Positions 1 through 7,761 of a stretch of 64,000 bases of DNA are shown in pieces (the stretch's first letter is position 1; each line of letters opens with the position of its first letter). The notes under the pieces are model-generated. The model made no database searches, had not been told where the DNA came from, and was given only the letters and a program-made list of their open reading frames with translations. The position numbers and the translations under genes were made by a program. This DNA is from Bacteroidales bacterium (lineage in GTDB: Bacteria; Bacteroidota; Bacteroidia; Bacteroidales; GCA-2748055): NCBI GenBank assembly GCA_023138875.1, contig JAGLOO010000012.1:1-64000 (forward strand). The letters are read 5' to 3'.

Positions 1-56
1 ATTAACATTTATAACGAACTATTGTTAAGATAAATCTAAGAATAAAGCTTAACAGA

Positions 57-1283
57 TTGGAAGAATGGCAGCAAATGTTTGAGGAAGCATGGAGGTATGA
101 ACGCGATTATTTCTATGATCCGGATCTGCATGGCCGGGATTGGGATGTAGTATATGACCGCTATGCACCACTTGTTCCTTACATAAAACACCGAACTGAT
201 CTTACCTATATCCTTGACCAGGTTAATGGTGAACTATCGGTCGGACATAGTTTTGTTTTTGGAGGTGATTTTCCTGAAGTTGAAAAATCCTTGGCTGGTC
301 TTCTTGGTGCAGATATGGTGGCTGATAATGAGCATTGGAAAATTCAAAGAATATACACGACTGAAAGCTGGAATCCTGAATTATCAAGTCCATTGGACAG
401 ACCAGGGGTAAAGATCCAGGAAGGTTATTACCTCGTAGGTGTTAACGGGAAAGAGCTGACAGATACTGATAATCCATTTCAGTTTCTGGATGGTACTTCC
501 GGACGGCAGACAACGCTCCATATCAATAAGAAACCAGAATTTGAAGGAGCATGGAAAGAGATCGTAAAACCAATCAGAAGTGAAAATGCTTTGCGTCAGA
601 GGGCCTGGGTTGAAGACAACAGGCGCCTCGTTGACAGTTTATCTGATGGCAGACTGGCCTATGTATGGGTGCCCAATACAGGAACCCCGGGTTTAGTCTC
701 ATTTAATCGATACTATTTTGCTCAACAGGATAAAGAAGGTGCTGTAATTGATGAACGCTTTAATGGAGGCGGATTACTGGACGATTACATGGTTGACCTG
801 ATGACCCGCAGTCTAAGGGCAGGAATTACCAATGAAGTTCCCAACGGTAAAGCAATGAAGCTCCCGGCAGGAATATTAGGCCCGAAAGTATTACTGATTA
901 ATGAATTATCAGGATCAGGAGGTGACTTCTTCCCCTGGGTGTTCAGACAACAAAAAATCGGTCCACTCATCGGAACCACAACATGGGGAGGCCTGGTAAA
1001 ATCATCTGTTCACTATAGTCTGGTTGATGGCGGAGCACTTACTGCACCTGATAATGCAGTATTTGATCCTGCCAACAATAGGTGGATCGCAGAAAACATA
1101 GGAGTAGCCCCTGATATTGAGGTGCGACAGGATGCAATCTCTCTCTCCAGGGGAATCGATCCTCAACTGGAACGCGCTGTTAAGGAAGCTTTAATATTGC
1201 TCAAGGAACAGGGAGAACTTGAAGTTACACCTCCACCTTTCCCTACTCCAACCAGGCAGAAGACCGGACCGCAGGGGGATTGA
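57..1283 (+). CDS. Tricorn-type S41 protease, C-terminal half only (5'-truncated)
   Basis: This matches the C1-PDZ-C2 half of tricorn protease-like proteins, which are periplasmic or secreted serine peptidases that degrade peptides. The HGRDW region (25-29) opens the C1 domain. His64 in SVGHSFVFGG matches the catalytic His, and SGSGGD (285-290) matches the nucleophile Ser and oxyanion region; IDERFNGGG (231-239) is typical of the family. A complete homologue is about 1,050-1,100 residues with N-terminal beta-propellers; here only 408 remain. Reading upstream in frame reaches a stop at 12-14, and the few residues between it and the TTG at 57 still look family-like, so the upstream part is either lost or lies in another frame. 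There is no signal peptide. It may be a pseudogene remnant or a split gene. The family call is firm; functionality is doubtful. Confidence 0.8.
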   Translation: MEEWQQMFEEAWRYERDYFYDPDLHGRDWDVVYDRYAPLVPYIKHRTDLTYILDQVNGELSVGHSFVFGGDFPEVEKSLAGLLGADMVADNEHWKIQRIYTTESWNPELSSPLDRPGVKIQEGYYLVGVNGKELTDTDNPFQFLDGTSGRQTTLHINKKPEFEGAWKEIVKPIRSENALRQRAWVEDNRRLVDSLSDGRLAYVWVPNTGTPGLVSFNRYYFAQQDKEGAVIDERFNGGGLLDDYMVDLMTRSLRAGITNEVPNGKAMKLPAGILGPKVLLINELSGSGGDFFPWVFRQQKIGPLIGTTTWGGLVKSSVHYSLVDGGALTAPDNAVFDPANNRWIAENIGVAPDIEVRQDAISLSRGIDPQLERAVKEALILLKEQGELEVTPPPFPTPTRQKTGPQGD

Positions 1284-1305
1284 ACAGATCAAAATGAAAA
1301 AGTAA

Positions 1306-1336
1306 AGGGCCACAATGTAGCTTCCATTGTGGCCCT
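1306..1336 (+). terminator. Perfect 12-bp hairpin terminator between convergent genes
   Basis: The arms 1306-1317 and 1325-1336 are perfectly complementary (12 bp) around a 7-nt loop. The hairpin lies 22 bases after the tricorn-like stop and 28 bases before the 3' end of the opposing gene. No long T run follows on either strand, so it is probably a bidirectional, hairpin-dominated terminator. Confidence 0.75.
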
Positions 1337-1364
1337 AAAGCTAAAGTAGTAGCGAGTTTAGAGT

Positions 1365-1922
1365 TTAAAGCTTAAAGCTAACACCCAGGGTCAGGTAGGC
1401 AATTCCATATCCCAATTGGGCAAAGGCTGCAAAGTTGTCAGAGAAAAAGTAGCGCGCTCCGACAAATCCTGAGAAGACAAATCCGCCTGAGGAAGCTGAA
1501 TAGTCCCAGCCAATGGAAGAAGTACCGAATTCATTTGCAGAGACAATCCGATAACCAAGCAATACGCCCGCATAGGTATCCAGTTTATCCAGGACCGGGT
1601 AATGGAATGTTCCACCTCCACCAAATATAATGTTTGAATACTTGTAACCCCAACCAAGGTAATCATACTTGTAGGAGGTATAACCCAAATATCCAACAAT
1701 GCCAATGACTCCCTTTTCAAGGACATCGTCCTTCACACCTTGTTCATAAGCGATTGATACAGGTGGAAAACCCCTGGAATAGTACGATCCGGAATAGAGG
1801 GTTGTACCCAGTCCGAGACCAAGGCTAACCACTTTGTCTCCTAAATTGAACATGTTCTCCTGAGCCTGAAGCATCGGGATTGAGAACAACGCTACCAGGG
1901 TTAATGCAAATAATTTTTTCAT
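1365..1922 (-). CDS. Small outer-membrane beta-barrel protein
   Basis: This is a 185-residue protein that starts with a clear signal peptide (MKKLFALTLVALF, cleavage after LQAQ). The rest alternates short amphipathic strands rich in Gly, Tyr and aromatic residues and ends in a hydrophobic C-terminal strand (TLGVSFKL), as in small OmpW/OprB-like beta-barrels of Bacteroidota. I chose the ATG at 1922 because it places the signal peptide at the N-terminus; an in-frame ATG at 1943 would add seven residues before it. It stands alone, convergent with the tricorn-like gene. No substrate can be deduced. Confidence 0.7.
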   Translation of the reverse strand: MKKLFALTLVALFSIPMLQAQENMFNLGDKVVSLGLGLGTTLYSGSYYSRGFPPVSIAYEQGVKDDVLEKGVIGIVGYLGYTSYKYDYLGWGYKYSNIIFGGGGTFHYPVLDKLDTYAGVLLGYRIVSANEFGTSSIGWDYSASSGGFVFSGFVGARYFFSDNFAAFAQLGYGIAYLTLGVSFKL

Positions 1923-2138
1923 TGTTATAGGTTTAAGGTTCATGATTGTGCAATGCGTGATGATTGGTTTTCTAAATATAAACCTTATTCGTAATGGATT
2001 TATTTAAACCACATCAAATTTTGGCTAAAAGTGAAAAAACAATGACAAATGCCCTTTATCTGTACATTCTCCATGATGAGGACGTTATCGCCAATGCTGT
2101 AAAAGTCGTTTTCCTTGCCGTTAATTCCAAATTGGTGT

Positions 2139-2172
2139 AAAAAAACAATCCTGCCCTTATACAGGGCAGGAT
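2139..2172 (-). terminator. Intrinsic terminator for the minus-strand membrane-protein gene
   Basis: A perfect 10-bp stem (2148-2157 with 2163-2172, 5-nt loop) is followed on the minus strand by a seven-T run interrupted from the stem by one G. It sits just past the stop of the membrane protein at 2194, so it ends the two-gene minus-strand unit 3456-2194. Confidence 0.85.
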
Positions 2173-2193
2173 GTATACGTAAAGTAGAATTAA

Positions 2194-2673
2194 TTACATT
2201 ATTGATCTTATAATAAGCAGACTCAAAATAGTAAGGATTATCAAAAACCAAATGATATAGAAGAGCCTATGGCTTCTCAAATTCTGCACAAGGTCTTGAG
2301 AGCTGTTTATATTGATTCTAAAAATATGAGTAATGTAGAATACCAGTAAGTATAAGAGCAGAGGCAATCCAATATATAAAAATGGAGTCATCTCAACAGT
2401 AAAGCTTTCTGAAAATACCTCTGTTAAATGTAATGCTATTGCAAATGCAATGGTGAATCCGAAAACAGATTTAAATACCTCGGCTCTGATTTGCTCAGTT
2501 AATTCAGATTCAGTCTTCTCCTTTGAAAAAACAATAATGAGTAAACCGATATATAATAGTAACTGATATTGAGGATTCATGAATAAGAATAATCCTAAAC
2601 CGATCAGACATACCAGTAGCCCGAAGTATTTAAAATAATAGTGATACAAAGGTAAATATGTGATTCTCTTCAT
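2194..2673 (-). CDS. Hypothetical multi-pass membrane protein
   Basis: The 159-residue protein is almost entirely hydrophobic, with about four membrane segments (roughly residues 12-30, 33-48, 72-90 and 95-115) and a last one near 138-157; a short charged stretch (KEKTESELTEQ) separates the second and third. I do not recognise a family. The ATG at 2673 is preferred over a TTG six bases upstream. It follows the lipoprotein at 2707 by 33 bases on the same strand and shares its terminator, so the two are probably co-transcribed. Its base composition is clearly more AT-rich than the flanking genes, which suggests acquisition by transfer. Confidence 0.6.
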   Translation of the reverse strand: MKRITYLPLYHYYFKYFGLLVCLIGLGLFLFMNPQYQLLLYIGLLIIVFSKEKTESELTEQIRAEVFKSVFGFTIAFAIALHLTEVFSESFTVEMTPFLYIGLPLLLYLLVFYITHIFRININSSQDLVQNLRSHRLFYIIWFLIILTILSLLIIRSIM

Positions 2674-2706
2674 AATCAAATTCCTAGTGGATTGTTTTTT
2701 ATTTAT

Positions 2707-3456
2707 TTATTTCCTTATTTCCTCATTCGTGGCTACTGAAAACGCAGTTGCTGTGACAATAGATCCAACAGGCCCGAATACCATCCCTATTATAGCACCA
2801 ATTCCATCATTGATAATCACCCAGCTGTTACGTCTCCAGTTAGTGCTTTTTAATTGGGATGCATCCATAGTTTCCCAGAAATCGTATGATCCACTAAATA
2901 TATTAACAAATAATTGTTGAGCAGCTTTGTCTTCATCATCTTCAAAATTAATATTTATAAAGGTAGATTGCACATAATCCCTGACTGTTTGCCTATCATC
3001 ATGGATGTGTGCAAAAGTCAAGACCTTATTTATCTCTTCCAGAAAACACGGACTATACATAGCAGTCTCCGATAATTGCGACATGAAACTTGCAATATTA
3101 ATCGAATAACCATCATCTGTTATACTTTTCAGACACGATATATCAATCTTCCTTTCAATTGAAAGTTTAGTCTCCGGTATATCCTCTGAATCATATCCAT
3201 TTTTATCCAGATATTCCCATGATAGATCCAGTACTTCAGATAACATATCTTCAGAAGAAGCACTCTCACTCATCCGATTAGAGTAATAGTAAGAAATCAT
3301 TTCGTTGTGAATTTTACCGGCATTTGTTAAAATTTCATCACTGTCCATTTGATTTGGAACAGGATTCATTTCTTGTTGACAAGCAACGATGAAGATCATT
3401 GTACACAATGCTAATCCAGATAGGATTTTCCCCAATAGATTCTTTTTTGGTTTCAT
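2707..3456 (-). CDS. Hypothetical lipoprotein with C-terminal glycine-rich hydrophobic segment
   Basis: The 249-residue protein has a lipoprotein signal (hydrophobic LSGLALCTMIFIVAC, lipobox IVAC) followed by CQQEMNP. The middle is acidic and mostly helical. Near the C-terminus lies a Gly-rich hydrophobic stretch (GIGAIIGMVFGPVGS) with GxxxG-like spacing, before a short charged tail. I do not recognise the family. The start at 3456 puts the signal peptide at the N-terminus; a longer reading to 3567 would run into the neighbouring gene. The gene is AT-rich and pairs with the membrane protein downstream. The Gly-zipper tail is reminiscent of small membrane-active peptides, but no function should be assigned from that. 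Confidence 0.6.
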   Translation of the reverse strand: MKPKKNLLGKILSGLALCTMIFIVACQQEMNPVPNQMDSDEILTNAGKIHNEMISYYYSNRMSESASSEDMLSEVLDLSWEYLDKNGYDSEDIPETKLSIERKIDISCLKSITDDGYSINIASFMSQLSETAMYSPCFLEEINKVLTFAHIHDDRQTVRDYVQSTFININFEDDEDKAAQQLFVNIFSGSYDFWETMDASQLKSTNWRRNSWVIINDGIGAIIGMVFGPVGSIVTATAFSVATNEEIRK

Positions 3457-3550
3457 AATTTTTTTGTTTTTGTTGAATAAATCATAACACTTGTTAATGT
3501 GCCGGGGGACCAGAAATCGGTCAGTGAAAAGTGCTTTTGTTTGTGGAGGG

Positions 3551-4633
3551 TTATTCGATCCAGACAACGCAAGGACGGTTCATATCCCGTCTGTCCCGGG
3601 AGGGATCCCGGCCTTCTTGCTTTTTTAAAACCAGAATACCCTGCCGGTCAAATAGTTCTATTACCCTTGCAGGCAGGATTTCATTGGCTTGAACCGCATT
3701 GTAATCCTTTTCCTCAAAGAGGCTCAGGATCTCTTCATCAGTCAGACTGGTGAACTGGTTAAGTACCGACTTATCGGCAATGGCAGGAACAATGGTGTCG
3801 GTGTTGATGATCAAAACAGAATCGTTAAACACTATGTTCCTGATTCCAAAGTTGGAAGAAACCAGTTCTCCCTGTGTTCTTCCTTTCTCGACCAGTTGTA
3901 GCTGCAGGTGGTAAAGTTCGGGGTGATGGGGTGACCAGTGCCTGGGATCACTAATGGTCTGGTCGAATATGACCTCAACCTCCTGCCGGAAAGCCATTGG
4001 AAAATCCAGCACCCTCGTTTGATCGCAAATGGTTTCACCCGAGGGATCTGAAATGGTCATGGTCAGTATCCTGCCCCTGTTCTGTTCGGTCAGGTAACTT
4101 TTTATAAAAAGATGTACCCTTACCAGTGTTTCTGGTGACCCTGCCTGGGTGTAATCAGTTACCAGGAAATCCCTCACGTGGACTGGATTCCTGACAATCA
4201 TGGATATTTGATGAGCATCCTGATCCCTCTGGCTATCTGTCGGCTGAAGCTCTACCCTAAGCGTGTTCTTTTCTGGATTCAGGAACGGAGTAACGTTGAA
4301 CTCCACCGGTATTCCCAGACCTTCACCGGAACCATATTTGAAGCTGTTGATCCAAAGGTGAAAGGGTGATTGCATGCCTGATAGCCTGATAAACAACTGC
4401 TTGCCTTTCCATTCAGGCAGGAATTGGAAATCATGGTGGGATGTCATTTGTCCGGATTCATCCCGGTTCAGGGGCATGTTGATCTCTCTTCCATTGCCAA
4501 CCAGAAAATGCGCATGTGAGGGTTCAGCGTTGGTCACGAAAGGCGGTTCAACAGATTCTTGCTGGCCATTCAGGGTGAATGGAAGCAGAAAAATAATGCA
4601 GAATACGCCGGTTATATAAAGTTTGCCATTCAT
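3551..4633 (-). CDS. Secreted GH2-like protein: sugar-binding and Ig-like domains without catalytic barrel
   Basis: This 360-residue exported protein has a signal peptide (ITGVFCIIFLLPFTLNGQ). Residues about 45-150 resemble the GH2 N-terminal jelly roll (for example GKQLFIRLSGMQSPFHLWING-like and VPVEFNVTPFLNPEKNTLRVEL-like runs), and about 155-270 resemble the GH2 Ig-like domain (HWSPHHPELYHLQL). The TIM barrel with its two catalytic Glu residues, normally next, is absent; a short unrelated C-terminal segment replaces it. The ATG at 4633 sits at the signal peptide. It is divergent from galM, which fits a role in beta-galactoside handling, but it cannot be a hydrolase by the GH2 mechanism as it stands. 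Domain assignment is by eye. Confidence 0.6.
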   Translation of the reverse strand: MNGKLYITGVFCIIFLLPFTLNGQQESVEPPFVTNAEPSHAHFLVGNGREINMPLNRDESGQMTSHHDFQFLPEWKGKQLFIRLSGMQSPFHLWINSFKYGSGEGLGIPVEFNVTPFLNPEKNTLRVELQPTDSQRDQDAHQISMIVRNPVHVRDFLVTDYTQAGSPETLVRVHLFIKSYLTEQNRGRILTMTISDPSGETICDQTRVLDFPMAFRQEVEVIFDQTISDPRHWSPHHPELYHLQLQLVEKGRTQGELVSSNFGIRNIVFNDSVLIINTDTIVPAIADKSVLNQFTSLTDEEILSLFEEKDYNAVQANEILPARVIELFDRQGILVLKKQEGRDPSRDRRDMNRPCVVWIE

Positions 4634-4720
4634 AGCGAAAAAATTAAGACAAAAGGTAAATATATGATTTACTGGTGTAATAATTTCTATCTTTATTTTC
4701 ACAATTAAAACAACATCTCA

Positions 4721-5752
4721 ATGAACATAGAGAAGCAGCTTTTTGGCACCATTCCCGGAGGGAAGGAAGTCTATAAATTTATCCTGAAAAACCATCATGG
4801 TATGGAGGTGCATGTGATCAATTATGGGGCGATCATTACTGCCATACAGGTTCCCGACAAGGACAATGAACCCGGTGATGTGGTACTTGGATTTGACAGC
4901 CTTGATGAGTACCTGGGGGAGCATCCCTATTTCGGAGCCATGGTAGGCAGGGTTTGCAACCGGGTGGGAAAATCACGGTTTGAGATGGATGGTAAGGTGT
5001 TTCACATTACTGCCAATGAGGGCAAAAATCACCTTCATGGCGGAACCAGGGGATTTGACAAACAGGTGTGGACGGCCTGCAGTGATAAAACTTCTGACCA
5101 GGTTAGCCTTAAACTGGGTTATGAGAGTCGGGATGGAGAAGAGGGTTACCCGGGTACCCTGCTGGTGGAGGTAGAGTATTCCTTAAATGACCAAAATGAA
5201 CTGGGTATCAGTTGCAGGGCGAAAACAGACAAACCCACCCATGTGAACCTGACCAACCATAGTTACTTCAATCTGAATAATTGCCGTGGATCCATTCATC
5301 AGCATGAACTATTTATTGACGGAAACCAATATACGGAGTTGGACGGGGAGAGCATACCCACAGGCAGGATCCTTCCGGTTCAAACTACCCCGTATGATTT
5401 CAGACTGACAAGGCTCATCGGAGAAAAAATCGCAGAGGTGGAACCTGGATTTGATATTAACTATGTGCTGGATATGAAGTCCCGTGAACTGACCAGGGTA
5501 GCAGCCTTGCATGATCCTGAGTCGGGAAGGTCCATGGAGGTGCTGACCACCCTTCCGGGAATTCAGTTGTATACTACCAATCATGTGGATGGAATCAGGG
5601 GAAAAGAAGGACTCATGTACGAGAAACATTGTGCTGTCTGTCTTGAAACGCAGTATTTTCCCGATGCTGCAAATCAACAATCTTTCCCATCCACTGTTTT
5701 ATTACCCGGAGAAGAGTATTCAGCTGTGACAGTTTACAGGTTCAGTAAATAG
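4721..5752 (+). CDS. galM: Aldose 1-epimerase (galactose mutarotase)
   Basis: GalM interconverts the alpha and beta anomers of galactose and glucose and feeds beta-sugar products into the Leloir pathway. The 343-residue length matches the family (about 345). The catalytic set is visible: NHLHGG with His106, HVNLTNHSYFNL with His180, and CLETQYFPD with Glu309 as the base. The beginning INYGAIITAIQVPD and the NRVG motif are also typical. There is no signal peptide, so it is probably cytoplasmic. The next gene starts one base after its stop, so they are probably co-transcribed. galK lies about 5 kb downstream on the other strand. Confidence 0.95.
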   Translation: MNIEKQLFGTIPGGKEVYKFILKNHHGMEVHVINYGAIITAIQVPDKDNEPGDVVLGFDSLDEYLGEHPYFGAMVGRVCNRVGKSRFEMDGKVFHITANEGKNHLHGGTRGFDKQVWTACSDKTSDQVSLKLGYESRDGEEGYPGTLLVEVEYSLNDQNELGISCRAKTDKPTHVNLTNHSYFNLNNCRGSIHQHELFIDGNQYTELDGESIPTGRILPVQTTPYDFRLTRLIGEKIAEVEPGFDINYVLDMKSRELTRVAALHDPESGRSMEVLTTLPGIQLYTTNHVDGIRGKEGLMYEKHCAVCLETQYFPDAANQQSFPSTVLLPGEEYSAVTVYRFSK

Positions 5753-5753
5753 C

Positions 5754-7712
5754 ATGCGGGGAGTAGTCTCATACCTGTTTATTATTTCTATCTGCTTATC
5801 AGCGGGAGCTCAGGTATACCATACATGTCCGTTGCATGGTCATGAGCAACCCGGTTATGAGAATCCATTGTATGATCGTTGGCTCTCTGCCTATGATATA
5901 AAGTTCTATGACCTATATCTTTCCGTATCCAATAAGAGTACAAAGATCAATGGTGTTGCCACCATTCTGGTAGAACCGGTCAGGGAGATGGATACGGTGG
6001 TCCTTGAACTTCAGGATGCACTTGATGTCACAAAAGTTGGTCTGTCGGATGAATCAATCAGCCCGGTTTTTGATTACCGTGATGACTACGAACATACCGG
6101 TGATGCAATATATATCCCGCTGGACAAAACACGACCGGAAGGGGAGAGGTTTTATGTATCCATTGAATATGCCGGGGAGGCAGGTCAGAACAGGGGTTTC
6201 TTTGCAGGCATTACAACAGCAACCGATCCTGATTATGGGTTTGATGTAACCTACACCCTGTCGGAGCCCCATAACGCAAGAGACTGGTTCCCTGTGAAGC
6301 AGGTACTTGAGGATAAAATCGATTCGGCATGGATCAAGATTAACTGTGATAACCACCTTATGGCTGCATCCAATGGAGTGCTGGTGGAGGTAGAAGAAGG
6401 AGAAAAGAATACACATACATTTAAATGGCGCACCAGGTATCCAATGGCCTACTATCTGCTCTCGTTTGCAGTGGCCGATTACAGGGATTATTCTTTCAAA
6501 GCTGCACTTTCCAAGGAGGGTGATTCGGTGCTTGTGCAGAATTATATTTACAATTCAGACGATGCGCTAACTGACTGGAAAGAGGGGATCCTGGAGACAG
6601 GTCCCATGATCTCCGTCTTCTCCAGGCTACTGATGGATTATCCATTTGCCGGAGAAAAATATGGTCATGCCATGGCACCCATGGGAGGGGGGATGGAACA
6701 CCAGACCATGACTACCATTAACGATTTCGGTTTTTACCTTGTAGCCCACGAACTGGCACATCAATGGTTCGGTAATTATATCACCTGTGGGAACTGGCAG
6801 GACATCTGGATCAATGAAGGGTTTGCTTCCTATATGGAATATGTGGCAGCACAGCAACTACGCGGTCAGGAGGCAGCCGATAGTTGGATGTCACACGCCA
6901 TTTCCATTGCTCTGGGAGAAACATCCGGATCCGTATTTGTTCCGGAGGATAAGGTGGAAGATAAATACCGTCTGTTTGATTACGGACTCAGTTATAAGAA
7001 AGGGGCCATCCTGTTGCATATGATCAGGTATCGTCTCGGTGATGATGATCTTTTTTTCAGGGTGCTTCGGACCTACCTGGATAAGTTTGGCTATGGACAT
7101 GCCACCGGTGAAGAATTCAGGGGGATCCTGGAATCAGAAAGTGGTGTGGATTTCTCATGTTTCTTTGACCAGTGGTATTACGGTGAGGGATTCCCCAGGT
7201 TTAGTGTATTCTGGGTTCAACAGGGGGATTCTCTGAACATTCGAAGTGAACAGACATCAACATCCCCGGTCATTACTCCTTTTTTTGAGACTCCGTTTGA
7301 TATAGAGATCAGGTTCACTGATGGCCAGATGGAGCGTATGCAGTTGATGCAGGATGAACAGGTGGAAGAATTCGGTATTGTTGTGGAGGGCCTGGTGCAG
7401 GATGTTATTTTTGATCCCGACAATAAACTGCTGAAAACAGCCAGTGTGATCCACCAGATCCCATTCGACAAGTTTTATATTTTCGGTCCAAATCCGGTGA
7501 CCGATGAACTTTATATCCGGTTTAAGAATACAAGTCATATTGATGAAATCTTGATTACCAGCATGAACGGGAAGGAGGTGCTCAGGCACTCCGATGCTGA
7601 AAATCCTGTGATGATGAACCTGTCCACACTGGCTGATGGACCTTATCTGCTTGTATTGTATGATGCTGACAGAACATATATGGAACGCATTGTCAAAGTC
7701 TCCAGCAATTAA
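5754..7712 (+). CDS. Secreted M1-family aminopeptidase with T9SS sorting domain
   Basis: This is a zinc aminopeptidase of the gluzincin M1 family. A signal peptide (residues 1-20, ending SAGAQ) precedes the N-terminal beta domain. The substrate-recognition loop reads GGGMEHQTM (about 311-319; usual GxMEN), and zinc binding is by HELAH (332-336) with Glu355 in NEGFASY. From about 572 a T9SS type A C-terminal domain follows (FGPNPVTDELYIRF ... GPYLLVLYD), so the protein should be exported by the type IX system and released or anchored at the surface. It follows galM by one base, an odd partnership that may reflect simple co-transcription. Confidence 0.9.
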   Translation: MRGVVSYLFIISICLSAGAQVYHTCPLHGHEQPGYENPLYDRWLSAYDIKFYDLYLSVSNKSTKINGVATILVEPVREMDTVVLELQDALDVTKVGLSDESISPVFDYRDDYEHTGDAIYIPLDKTRPEGERFYVSIEYAGEAGQNRGFFAGITTATDPDYGFDVTYTLSEPHNARDWFPVKQVLEDKIDSAWIKINCDNHLMAASNGVLVEVEEGEKNTHTFKWRTRYPMAYYLLSFAVADYRDYSFKAALSKEGDSVLVQNYIYNSDDALTDWKEGILETGPMISVFSRLLMDYPFAGEKYGHAMAPMGGGMEHQTMTTINDFGFYLVAHELAHQWFGNYITCGNWQDIWINEGFASYMEYVAAQQLRGQEAADSWMSHAISIALGETSGSVFVPEDKVEDKYRLFDYGLSYKKGAILLHMIRYRLGDDDLFFRVLRTYLDKFGYGHATGEEFRGILESESGVDFSCFFDQWYYGEGFPRFSVFWVQQGDSLNIRSEQTSTSPVITPFFETPFDIEIRFTDGQMERMQLMQDEQVEEFGIVVEGLVQDVIFDPDNKLLKTASVIHQIPFDKFYIFGPNPVTDELYIRFKNTSHIDEILITSMNGKEVLRHSDAENPVMMNLSTLADGPYLLVLYDADRTYMERIVKVSSN

Positions 7713-7761
7713 ATGATTATTTGAGTCCTAACATTCTTCCTAAACTTCTAACTTATTTACC

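Noticed and set aside
2000-2251. An 83-codon frame on the minus strand
   Set aside because: It runs across the terminator at 2139-2172 and the 3' end of the membrane-protein gene, has no family resemblance and is AT-rich by chance.
2707-3456. A bacteriocin or toxin identity for the lipoprotein with a glycine-rich tail
   Set aside because: The tail only resembles membrane-active peptides in composition; the length, lipobox and lack of known motifs do not support a specific call.
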